Source of the DNA: Fomitopsis serialis
Taxonomy: Eukaryota > Basidiomycota > Agaricomycetes > Polyporales > Fomitopsidaceae
Direction: 5' to 3'
Length of the DNA stretch: 64,000 nucleotides
Assembly (NCBI RefSeq): GCF_022376445.1
Contig: NW_025954979.1
Span: 431,203-495,202 of the forward strand
The stretch's first letter is position 1, and every line of letters begins with the position of its first letter. The notes below the pieces were generated by a model. The model was not told where the DNA came from. It did no database searches and saw only the letters and a list, made by a program, of their open reading frames with translations. Below, piece after piece: positions 44,413 to 56,000 of this stretch. Both the position numbers and the translations under genes were made by a program.

Positions 44413-47024
44413 TAGTGAATCGGTCGAGGCTTGCGCGGCGGAGGCGCCACGGGCAACTGCCGTATGCATCGCGGGCTTGTCACGGCGGTCAGTTGACCAT
44501 CTTTTTCGGCGGCTACGCACTTGTGTGCTCCTCCGCGTCACTACCCCGACGATCCCGACGACCTCAGAGAGCACAAGGCGCTGCCCGCGAGGACATCGAG
44601 CAAGCATCGCCTGCGAATCAATACACGAGCGTGCTGCCACGACTTCACCGATAACTACCAGAAGACTCGGCACCTTCAAGTTCGACGGTGCGCGATCATC
44701 CGGTGCCTGTCATCACTCAGTCGTTTCTGGTCAACCGGGCTGCGCAAGACGTTGTGGGTGTGTTCGAGCGGGGCGAGAGAAGGGTGCGAAGGTTGGAGAT
44801 GGATCCTGCACGCGCCACGCGAGGGACGGTACGAGGTGAGCAATCCTTGCCGACCAGAATAAACTGCAAGCTGACTCTCCCCGCAGATATGCCAGTGGCT
44901 ACCTAATCGACCCCTCGCTCGCATTCAGTACCTGAACGCTCCACCCACCCCTACCATTTGCAGCAGTGCTGTGCGCTCGCAGCTCCCATACCCTCTGTCG
45001 ATGTCCGCGTTGGCTTCGGGCCGGGTGATCGCATCCAGAGGGTACTAACGAGCTGTATCCTCCAGCACGGCGGGGACTCGGAACACAATCCCCGCAGCAC
45101 CAACCGCATCCTCAGAGGCTACGCGCAGCAAGACGCCTCACGCGGCGAGCATGGCCAAGCCAAAGCTGGCGCGTCAGTCTTGCAAGCGAGGTGCCCCACC
45201 CGCAACGCGCGCCCCTGCAGCTCGCTCTCTGCCCACCGCCCAAATTCTGCGGCGAGCGAGCCCTCCAAGCGATTGCGCTGGCCGAGGCCAACTGCTTGAC
45301 TGCTTCGCTCGCCACACCCGCGCTATCCCGCGTGACCCTTGCCGACTTTCTGGGGCTCGTGGTCGCTTTGCTGCTCCGGAGTTGTTCGACGCAAATGCGC
45401 ATCCGGGTGGCTGACTCTGAGGAGTGCTTCCGAGTCATCCCGTGCACACTCGTACGCGACAAGCTTCCCTTCGAAGACTCCAGCATGCCCGCTCGGCTCT
45501 CCAAGATCAAGCGCGAGTGCGGGAGCGCGCTCCCTCCCGCGCCACTGGCCTCTTTTTAAGTCCTCGCAGATAGCAAGCTCTGCTGGCGAGGATGCTCGTG
45601 ACGAATTTGGCCGTCCACGCACCCCTCGCGCAGGTCCTCGCCCACCGGTGGCTCACGGTGCTCGAGGCCTGCCTGCCAGTGGCTCCCACCCCATCCTTCA
45701 CGAGCCGCGAATATGTTCCGGCGAGCTGAATCGCGCTGCATTCCGGGGCATGCCCGACGCCGGATGACCAACCGTCGCGGCGCCCGCGGCGTGTTCACCT
45801 TAGCTGCGCGCAGACATGTCTTTGGGCAGGAGGTCGCGCGAGTTCCTACTCCCCGCCTGCACGAGTGCACGCCTGCGATTGATTTTGGTAGGTTCCCCAG
45901 CTGGACTCCGAGACATTTCGTGCCCGCCATTCACGCAGCGAGATGCCGGATCTCTCAGTGCTAGTGGGTAGATCGTGCTCATTAGTTGCCGCTGTAGGTC
46001 GTATAGTCAATCAAATTACTGTAGAGTACTCTAGTGCATCGAGCTGAGCGACATCAACATCCATACCATTCTGCGAAGCAACATATTACCTATAGCTCGT
46101 CATAGAGCCTGCCCAAGCTCGATAAGCATCCATAGCCAGGGTGCAGACTATGCAGTCTCCAGAGACCTAGGTACGCTATGTACTCTTGGTGCGGGCTACG
46201 GCTCGAGGACCTTTTTCCTGATGATTGTCACGGTGGCCAGAGATAATTTAAACATGCCTCAGCATACGCGAGTGGCGCCGGCGCCGGCGCCGGTCGTGTA
46301 CCTTGCGACTAAGGAATGTTTTCCCGTGCTCGCTCTTCCAGCTTCCAGGTCGAAATGGCCGCCGGGCGGGGACGGCTGGGCTTGTTCAACCTGTACGTGG
46401 CATTGTCACGCAGTTCGGGACGTCAAACTATTCATATATTGCGGGAGTTTGATGACCATGTATTCCAAGGTGCTCATGACGAGTACCGGTACCTACCACA
46501 TAAGGACGAACGGTTGGAGAGGAGGCGAGACAAAAAATGCATGGGCAAATGTTCGTGGTGTACAACACATAGAGTAGAGTAGTAGCTATGACGAATTATG
46601 TATGGAGAACATCAGGTGCACGAGAAGTGAGAGTAGTCAATTATCAAAAGGTGGAGGAATGCATCGAGAGGGAGAAGAGGGAATACGGCAGCCTGCACCA
46701 GAGCATACACTCAAGTTCGTGTCTTGTGTACATTGCCGGATTGATGGAGGATGGCAGCAAAAGTGACATGAAAGACGGACTGAGATCCTCGGATACGCAT
46801 ACACTAACGAGCTCACCTTCTATTCCATTGCCGAGCACAATTTCCATGCCCTCCGCTCAAATCATGAGTGCAGGTCCATTCGCCGTCACTGTCAGGATGA
46901 AGAGAGAGCTGCTAGGTGAGGCGTCATTGCACTGAAGATACTGAATATCTGTAAAATAGCGAGGTGCATGTCAGCACTCGGAAATCGGGTTCCCAGAGTA
47001 TTGATTCGGTGTACCATCAACTCT
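44413..47024. other. GC-rich flank of the transposon, coding-like remnants only
   Basis: Two stretches look protein-like but cannot be joined: around 44688-44930 (HPVPVITQSFLVNRAAQDVV, LEMDPARATRGTV, YASGYLIDPSLAFS) and around 45191-45559 (PKFCGERALQAIALAEANC). GC richness keeps several frames open at once. 45.97-47.0 kb has nothing recognised. Confidence 0.35.
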
Positions 47025-47377
47025 TCAAACAGCAGGGACGTGCACATGCGCCGTGCCCTCCTCCACAAACACGCCCTTCACCGCCTTCAGCATATCCGCC
47101 ACCTTCGCCTCCTGCTCAATAGTCACCAACAGCCCATGCTCCTTCACCTGTCCATCCTCCGTCTCGTGGTATGGCCCCGATAGGCCTTCAGGGTACACCC
47201 AGAACACGAGCCTGAGGCTCTTGAGTGTGCGGTCCTCCGCGTCCAGCCACCTCTCGACGCCGCGGAAGTTCAAGCCGGGCTCGCTGGCAACCGTGGTGAG
47301 CGTGCCTGTGGCGAGGATGGCGGCGAGAAGCGGGCATGCATGAGGTCCCAGTTGAGCGCGCCGTGTCGTAGGGCCAT
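47025..47377 (-). CDS. Small unknown protein, one frame break
   Basis: Starts MALRHGALNWDLMHA at a good ATG context (CCATGGCC). About 40 bp in, the frame must change by one base (near 47330-47336) to continue LLAAILATGTLTTVASEPGL, then RGVERWLDAEDRTLKSLRLV, FWVYPEGLSGPYHETEDGQ, LKAVKGVFVEEGTAHVHVPA, TGA. The amino-acid pattern is that of a soluble globular protein of about 115 residues. No family recognised. Codon use resembles the surrounding real genes, so it was kept despite the break. Confidence 0.45.
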
Positions 47378-47909
47378 GGTCGTGTCTCTTGCTCGTAGTA
47401 CTGGGATAGGGGCCTGCGGCGGTGTTGCAGTGGTTGCGGACATCTGTTCGCGTAGCGTTCAGCGTTCGTTGTGCATGAAAATAGTGTATTATGTTGCTAA
47501 TATTAGGCCATCGCGAGAGTCGCACTCATGTAAGGTTACTCACTGCTCGCGCAGACCTTATTCCTCTGGTACTGGACCAATGGCTCCCGCGATGGTCTAC
47601 GCGATGATCTACGTCTTCATAGGGCAGTAAAGAGCTCATGTACACCTTTTTCGTCGACAGTTCGGTATGGGGAGCCTCAGCCTGAGGGCGGTAGCATGGC
47701 TAAGCGCTGTCTGTCCGGATTTGGAGGTGGAACAAACAAGGCCAAAAAAACCGGAAATTTCCCACGACGAATTCAGACCCCCGAAGAGACCTTGCTAGTC
47801 GCAAGGTAATCCCGGCCTGCGATACTGTGCGGGGGAAACTCAAAGTAATCCATAACGGGATACTTTAAGTATCCAGACTTTCCATATCTCCGAGCACAAT
47901 ATCCCCGAA

Positions 47910-47942
47910 CGGGATATTCAAAATATATATTTGGATATCCCG
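47910..47942. repeat. AT-rich imperfect palindrome
   Basis: CGGGATATTC and GGATATCCCG flank an AAAATATATATTT centre. Further GGGATAT/ATATCCC words lie within 60 bp on both sides. Confidence 0.6.
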
Positions 47943-49794
47943 TACCATATCCCATGCTCAGATACTATGTCGCGTTTGTTGTGAGAGCAAGGCTCTCTCG
48001 TCTGTAATTGTTGCCGGGCGCTTGAACAGTTGTTTGTGCCTGTTGTCAATGTCACATGTGCGTTAGCAGCAACACATCGAGCAGCGGCGCATCGACACGA
48101 AATATATTCAGAGAGTCAGACTGTTTCATAATTATGGAGGGTTTTGTGGTGGAGAAAAACTACAGGCAAATGAGTACACGATGTATGACCATGCATAGCA
48201 TTATTCAACGAACGAGAATAATTCACTTCGCGCTAACGCTGGGCAGCGGTGGTGGCAGTTACCTTGTAAGGTAACCCTCGCAAGCGCCCACTAGATGCGG
48301 CTACTACTGCGACCTGCATGCCCAGGCCTGAACTGTGGAAGGGGCATCATTTTCTAAGGATAATGAAGTCGCTCAGGAGAATTATATAGTACTGAAGGTA
48401 CTTTCTGCCAATTTTCAGTAGCCTCACAGAAGGTTAGGGTACAACGCAGTGTCTGCCTTCTTGCATTAGCCAGCGAAAACAAGCGCCGGAGCGGCGGCAC
48501 TCTAAGGAAGCGTCTCTACAATATTCCGCTTCTCTGTCGAGGGCCAATATGAGTTATGGAAATTAGACAATGCTGCCTTCCTCATATCTGAACATGCTCG
48601 TATTATTGTGCCATATTCACCACTTAAGCTTAGTCGTGTTACACAATGGTGATTCAGTCACCGTTTGTCACGGAGTGTGACGCATGAGTTCGTAGCCTTA
48701 GCACACGTCCAGCTCTCAGCGTGGAAGATTAAGAGACAAAAAATTGGTAGATATGTTCATTTCATCGAAAACACGCATTCCGTGTACTGAAAAATCGTCC
48801 GCAAATCGTGCTTTCGGCAGGAGGTGAGTAACATCGCTGCAGTCGCGCGCCACCGTGCGGGCGCTTGCGACCGCGCGTACGTGTCCGCATCCTCAACTTG
48901 CCCCGCCCCGCACGAGCAGCCACCAGCGCGTTCGGGCTGGCTCGAAAACAAGCAGCGCGGGACTTCATTCTGGCCCCTCGGGGCCGAATGCTGCTCTCCC
49001 TCTTGTGAGCCAGTCAGGTCGCTGTTGCCAGCAGCACTCGCCTTTCATGGGCAAGTGCGGGAGCTCGACTCCCTATCTAGTCCTGTTTGCAACTACTTGT
49101 GCGCCTTGGAGCACGTTGTGCGACTACCATTACTATATCTCAGTCGGCAGAGACATGCCTCTCGCCGCCGCCATCCTGCCCATCCATATGCCTTCCCATG
49201 GCTCCGCTACAATTACTGCCCTAACCCTGCCAACAGCATGTCCGCGTCGCATGCTTGTCGGATTGACCTGTCACGTATGAAGTACGCTAGCCGTTTGATG
49301 GAAGGGCAGCAGTTCGTCTTCAAGTGAGTGTTGATTCACTTGCACTTGAACGTGCTCCTTCGCGCTGATAGTGCAAATGGTGACGCGATTGTCACCACGC
49401 CGACAATCCCAGATCAAGTCCAGCCCGGGGCACTCTGCAAGCCGACCTGTGAATGATGTCTGACCACAGGATCACGACGGGCTCAGCAGACAGTGCGTTA
49501 GTTCGTGCTTCTCCCTCTGTCCGCGCGAAGAAGACTAAGTACATTCGCCCGCAGACCTATTCATGCCCCCCACGATGCGACGTCACCCCGCACAGCACAT
49601 TCGTACACTGCTGTCTCGTTGTACTACCGGTACGTACTATGCTAGTACTTATGATACAGTGCCCTGTCTTTCATCATACTGATTCGCGTCCATATAGCAA
49701 TCGCCAATGATAATGCACCCTGCCCCGCATCTGGATTTCTATCTCAACAAGCCAGAGCTCTGCTTCGTTATAGATAACGATCAGCGAAGGTGCG

Positions 49795-50103
49795 TTGCCG
49801 GATGAGTTTATGATGTGGGAAAGTGCCGTCTGTTCAAGTTGTAAACATGAGACGTGGTATGTACACCACCCGTTGAACACGTACCAAACTTGTGCCTTGT
49901 GCACGCCAGGTGCGCTTGTCAGGGTCACCCTCGCCATGTCGCACCAGTACTTTTCCAGACTCAACAAAGACAACTGGTACCTTGACATACGAAGGATCAA
50001 GGTTGTCAGGGAACCCGCTCCGATGCCTACGTCTCCGTCGAAGCGATTCTCCGACGCGTCTGTCGATGGCCGAAAGGGCAAGAAGGTTGCTCGGGGTTTG
50101 TAG
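49795..50103 (+). CDS. Possible small Cys-pair protein or exon
   Basis: A 102-codon frame with two CxxC pairs (CSSCKHETWYVHHPLNTYQ then CALC) resembling a zinc ribbon, then RVTLAMSHQYFSRLNKDNWY and a basic end DGRKGKKVARGL before TAG. It could be an exon of a larger gene or a chance frame; the opposite strand is also open here. Confidence 0.25.
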   Translation: MPDEFMMWESAVCSSCKHETWYVHHPLNTYQTCALCTPGALVRVTLAMSHQYFSRLNKDNWYLDIRRIKVVREPAPMPTSPSKRFSDASVDGRKGKKVARGL

Positions 50104-51550
50104 CTCGCACAAATGGTGCTCCCGACGTGTCCGTGTATTAGTGTTCTCCCCTTGTACAACAGTGTGTATTTGTTCCGACTCACGCACCCGACCTCTCCAT
50201 ATCGATCTCGTCTTGTACAATAGCGATGTCTCAATTTTTGTACGATAGTAGCAGAAGCCGTCGATCTTTGTACAGTAGTCTACGTTCAGAAGCCTCATGA
50301 TCTTTCAAATGTTATTGTATTTTTCGATGTCCCCTTCCAAACACCTGCGCGAGCAAGGTAGCGCCGCCCCTCTTGGCGGCATTTCGAGTTGGCAACATAT
50401 GACTGAAATGACAAGCATGTAATTTCAGGGAGCACTTAGGCATATTTCACTTAGGCGTATTTGAAGCCATCCCTCTTGGACTTGCTCATGCCCAAGTAGC
50501 AGTTGAACGAGGGTAGTGCATGCTGATTCTTCCGCGAACGACTATAGAACATGGCGGCGTCAGAAAGAGTCGTGATTTACACCACGCACCGCACGTCGAA
50601 GGATCGTCGCCGCCCCAAAAGTGTACATTGTGCGAATCGGCATGCGGCCGTAGACGACTTCTGAATCGCCGATAGCTTCGCAGCGTATTAAGACCACACG
50701 TTCGCCCCGCACATCCGGTGGGGTGGGAGCACGCTGCTATTGCAGGAGGCGTCTCGGGGGCATCTTGGTTCGGATGGTTCTCAAGTGGGATTACGCAGCA
50801 TTATAGTGCTGCCCGATAACGGATGGGTGCATCAACTGAACACCACTTTGAATTGGCACCCCTGTGGAAACGTTAACGGATGCTAGTTGCGCGGATGCGG
50901 TAGAGTTCACCTTCTGACATGAATGCCGCTTTACAACACCCAACTCAGTGAACACAAGGGGCTTTGGTTGTTCCCGATGCGGCGGAAGTCACGTCATCTT
51001 CTGTATACATTGCACTGGTGACGAGTATTAATATTCATTCAGTTTTAAGTAGGGTTTGCGTGTTGTGATGAAGCGTCAAATGAAGAGTCAGACGAGAGGA
51101 CGGCGGGAATGGACACTGGCAGAGCCCACCCGAGAGTGTTCGAAGGATAGTCAACTGACGGATGACGCGGACGGCCGTCTCAAAGCACTACATTCCTAGT
51201 CCTACGTAACTTTGATTCACGTTCCCTACCACGCGGACGGAGGCAATGAGATTCCCAGTTCTACTGCACTCAGCTTTTATATAAGACATCAACGAGATCA
51301 CTGTTTCATTGCAAGCGTACTGGTGGGCGGCCGGATCATGGGTAGAGATGGATGCATTGCAGATGCATTAAGTACTGCCACAAGCCGGCCGACTGCTTTA
51401 CTCCAGCTGACCGCGCCGTTGTCAACCTCGCGACCGTGAAACGCCTTGCTTTGAGGGACAGCAATGTATCCATCAATGTGATTACCGCTGTAGCGCCTTG
51501 ACCATGCCATGGTAGTTCGCATCGGATGGGGTTACCACACACTACGGTGA

Positions 51551-52224
51551 CTAGTTATTGATGAGCATCCGCCTGCTCAAGACCGGGATGACACCCATCA
51601 TCTTCGCGCGACGAATCGCCTTGCCAAGGCGGCGCTGGTTTCTCCATGTGAGGTTTGTGTCAGAGCGCCGCTTGATTTTGCCCATCTCTGTCACGAAGCC
51701 TGAGAGCAGCTTTGAATTCATCGCCTCCTGCAGAGGATCAATGCCGAGCTGGTAGAAAATGTCGACCTGCTCCGATTCCTTGCGGCTGGGACCGCAAAAA
51801 GGTTTCTTGCGTATGTGTTTGGTCTTCGTCGCCGATTTGTACGAGAGCTCGTCTGGTTTGAAGAACTGGGGAAATGATGAGAAACTACGCACCAGAGGAT
51901 ATGAAGCAGCATGAGACGTACCTTGTTCCGCCTAAAATGAGGTTTAGGACCCTCACTAAGGCTAATCTCATCTGGGCCACATTCAGCGCCTTGTCTTCGG
52001 CAGCTGATGGTCGACTTACTGTAGTTGATTCCTGTCTCCGAGTAGGCACCTTCTGGCGTAAGCGGGGCATTGCCCTGGCTCCTGAGCTCGTCGGTAATGT
52101 GCTCGAGTTCGAAAGTAGAGTTGTGTCTCCTTGTTGCAATTGAGGCAGCGGCGACCCAAGGGCTCTGCCAGCGCGATCGTGCCCGACAGACCGCCTGTCG
52201 CATGGAGCTCGTGAGGGACAACAT
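51551..52224 (-). CDS. Mitochondrial small-subunit ribosomal protein bS18m
   Basis: Three exons on the minus strand. The start MLSLTSSMRQAVCRARSRW is an Arg-rich, acid-poor presequence typical of mitochondrial import. Exon 2 reads NEISLSEGPKPHFRRNK and exon 3 carries the S18 domain: KKPFCGPSRKESEQVDIFY, DPLQEAMNSKLLSGFVTEMG, KIKRRSDTNLTWRNQRRLGK, AIRRAKMMGVIPVL. It ends MLINN at TAG. The protein binds 12S-type rRNA in the platform of the mitochondrial small subunit (yeast Rsm18). Both introns keep the frame. ATG at 52224 was chosen as the only ATG opening the presequence. Confidence 0.88.
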
Positions 52225-53078
52225 GGTGCTTAGCACGGCACACGGTTAGGTGCTCGTGAGCGGTGATGAGGGATAGAATCTGTGGGACAGACTTTGATTA
52301 AGAAATGGACTGGACTCCAAGGAAGAGGGCTGGTGCCATACCGAGTACTTCGGGGAAGAGAAACGAAGGCGAAGGCAGGGCCAGGTGACCAGGCGTGAGA
52401 GGGTGGGCTGGACCGGGAATGTGGGATTCTGTGAGCAATGACGGTTCGTTGAATGGCGGAGGATGCGGCGGCGTACCGAGTGAGCGTCCTCGCCGTCGTC
52501 AAAGTCGCTCACCTGCTCGCCGTACGCGGTGGGAGCAGGACCCCGGACAGCGGCGCGGTGTCCCAGGCTGCCTCTTCCGGCGGTCAATACAAGCCGGCGG
52601 CGAGTGCCGCAGACGTGGCTGAGCGCGACTCTCCGGTCCCCGCGGTGACAAAAGACAGCTGTTGAGCTCCGAGCTGGCCTCGGCGCGGAGGGCGGTCGCG
52701 TGGGCGCGTGCAGGGAAAGAAACGGAGAAGGGCGAGGAGGACGCGGGCCCGAAAGGGCGAGAGCGGTTGTGGGGATTGCCTATTATGGGAATTGTAGTGT
52801 GTGAATATGCCCGTGCCTCGGCCCCGCCGGATTTGAGGTTGGCCCCGTCTCGCACTGGTCACGGTCGCCCACCGCTCCTGCGTATCCAAGCCACGTCCCA
52901 TCGTCGTCCTATCACTCGTCCATGTCGCCCTGAGCCCCGCCACCACCGTCTCGTTGCTCTCCTTCTGTCTCTCCCCCTACCCCCGTTGCCACTGGACCTG
53001 CCAGCCCATATCCTAATCGCAGTGTCTCGTCGTCCGACTTAATCTGGTCCCGTCTTCTGCCCTCAAGCCAGGACCTCT
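52225..53078. other. Divergent promoter region bS18m / RIM15-like kinase
   Basis: 854 bp between two divergent start codons. GC-rich with long but motif-free frames on both strands. No TATA box is obvious. Confidence 0.45.
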
Positions 53079-56000
53079 ATGTCCGCCGACTCCTCTCATC
53101 CTCGACGCCAGCCACCAAGTCCCCTCGTCTTCTCCCCGGAAACAGCACTACCCCCCATCCTCCACAGTCATGTTTCTTCGTCCAGCAACAATGGCGCCGC
53201 TAATGCACACGCCTCTTCCTCCAACACGGTCTCCATGCCCTTCGTGAGGCGTCATGTTACGCGCCGTCTCAAGGCCGCAAAGGCAGAATGCGACAAGGAG
53301 CTGCAGCGGACTACCAACTCAATCACTGCCTTCTTTGAGGAGCGCCTCAGGGAGGGGGATCACGAGGCGGAATTCGAGCGCGAGCAGAGGGAGCGCGAGC
53401 GTGGCCCAACGCGGGAGTCCAACCTCCCGGACTCGCAGCCGGAGCCTCTCCGGGAAGCGTTCGTCCTGCAGCCGGCGGAGCTCAGGTCCGCGTTGCAGTT
53501 CGACGATGTGAGCTCTGATGGCGGCTATGAAGCCGACCCAGAAGGCAATTATCACAGTCGACAACGTGCGTGTCTCGATGAAGATCCTGCGACCCAGCAC
53601 TCGCTGATCTTCGGGCCACCGTCGCCCGGGCTTCTCACAGCGTCCGTGTCTTCCACAAGCCCCGCCTCTCTGCGGCGCCATTCGACTCTTCCCCGGGGTC
53701 AGTCCGTGACCAATGTCGCGTCCTCGAGTACTGGCGCCTCCAGTCCTGCGCTGAGTTCTGTCACCAGTCCGACACCTCCACCCGAGGTGGTCAGTCCGCG
53801 CAAGCAGAGCGCCGCTGCACAGTCGAGGGATTGGAGTGCGCAAACCCTTGCGAACCGAAGACTATCCCGCACGATCCATATTCCCGTCCGCACACCTCGC
53901 TCCGGTGCAAGTTCGCGTTCCGCGTCTCGCTCCCGGTCTCCCCTCCCACGGGGATACCAAGACCAGGCTACTAACAACCGCCGTTCCTCGAGGATATTGG
54001 TGGATGACCCAGTCGATCCGATCATGACTACCCTGTACGAGCTGATTGGCATTGCGACGGACGTTCAGGAGATGTCCATCAACCAGCTCACCGCCAACCC
54101 GAAGGTCTGCGAGCAGCTCGTGCAGCGCGTGCAGAACATCGGTAAGGCGTGGGACGAGCACCCGGATTGGCACGGACGCAACTGGTACGTCCAGGTACTG
54201 CTCGCTATCGCGAGTCTGTCTCGAGTGGTCGAGTGGTGGGAGGCAGAGAAGCAGTTCTGGAACTTTGACGACAACGACGACGAGCAAGACGAAGCTCTCA
54301 CTTTCGTGCTGAGGCCTGCGGACGAGGAGGAAGGTCTGGCCCCGACTCCCTCGGTCCGTGCTGAGGCGGCGGGAACCGGTGCGCTTCGCTTTCAGCAGGA
54401 CGAGGAGAGTAAGCTTCGCATGTCCCGGACCGTCAGCCAGACTCGTCGGACCAGGGATGAAACACCGAAGGACTTGTCTATGACGCCCGCGAAGGAGAAC
54501 GACCAGCCCAGGTCGACGTCAAAATTTACTGACAACAACGAATCCGCGAGGGTCCTAGCCACCGAGCGTTACGTCTCCAAGCAGAACATGCCCAGAACCA
54601 GAATATCGTACTGGAGCTGAGCATGGATGGCGACCACTTCATATGGGTCAACTATGCATGGCGGAACGTTATCGGGTACGTGCATGACTTCATAGGCGGA
54701 ATGATAACGCGCTGATCATCATTCGCTTCAGAACGGACCAGGAGGACCTCATAGGAACGCGGATATCGCGGTTACTTGCTCCGGCTGACTGGCACGTCTT
54801 CCGCGATGCGACTCGGCGGCTGCTCGACGACGATTCACGCATCGTGGAGGTGCGATTCAGACTGAAGGTCATTGACGCTGAACCCGGTCAGTCGTCGTAC
54901 AAGAACCTGTACCAGCAGATGGTCGGAACGGGTATGCTCATGATGGAACGTGAGGAGGGTACACCGACGCATACAATGTGGGTCGTCAGGCCCATCGGTC
55001 AGCCGGAATGCCTGGAGCAGCCTCCTTCCATCTTGCTCGAGTCTGGCGAGGTTGGTGACGAGCCAGCTTCCGCTGAGGCGACACAGGTAGGCTTCGGACA
55101 TAGACAGGCGTACGAGCCTGTTACCCCCTTCCCGTTCGCGCGGCCGATCAACATTGCGCCGATCCTCTGCCGCATTTGCGAATGCGAGGTACCGCAGTGG
55201 TACTTCGAGAAGCATAATGAGACGTGTGCGGAGACGCACCGGCTCGAAGCTGAAATCAGCGAGTGCAACGAGTCGATCGGCGAGCTTCGCAACACGATTC
55301 GCGACTTGTTGACGGCAATTGACCGTTCGTCGCCCATGACGGCTCCCGAATACCGTGGCATGCCCATCTTCTCCCCGGCTACCTCACCTGGATCGTCTTC
55401 GCCGCTTCAACTCCTCCGTGCGCCGTTGAAGATGAAGAAACTGAGCGTGAAGAAGCTGCAGCGTCACATCCTTGAGCAACTCGAGGACATCCTGCAACTC
55501 TGTAGCGAAATCTCTATCCCTGCGTTGAAGGACGAGGAATCGGCCGAGCCCATCGAGAGGCAACGCCTCTTGTCGCCTGCCTCAGAGCGGAAGATGTCGC
55601 AAGTCCGACGATGGGGCAAACCCTCCATCGAGGACGGGGCGCTCACGCAGCTGATCGAGGACGCCGAGCGTGTTATGCGACAGAAAGTCGACAACGTCGT
55701 GCGTATGCAGAATACGATCAAGTACTCGGAGAAGATCCGTCAGGAGTGGGCGGACAAGGTCGCTCAGACCCTTTCGCAGATGGAGGATGTTGCTGAGGAG
55801 GACGAGGATGAGGACGAGGACGGCGAACAGACCGCAGAAGGCTCAGAGGACGAACAACAGGGCGAGCAAGCGGAGGACCGTACCAGTAACACTATTGACT
55901 ACGCCTTCGGCAGTCAGACGGCGGAGCCCACTCCTATCGCGTCGACCTCGCCGATTCCGTTCTCCGGCGGTCATTCGGGCCAAACTATCGACCACACTCT

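Larger units (their letters stand above)
47378..51550. other. Gene-poor, AT-richer region
   Basis: 4.2 kb with no confident gene. It holds an AT-rich palindromic patch at 47.86-47.95 kb and two weak coding candidates near 49.2-49.5 and 49.8-50.1 kb, listed below or in findings. 50.3-51.5 kb shows nothing. Confidence 0.4.

Noticed and set aside
45191..45559. 122-codon plus-strand frame as a stand-alone gene
   Set aside because: Two other frames are open over the same bases; kept only as a possible remnant.
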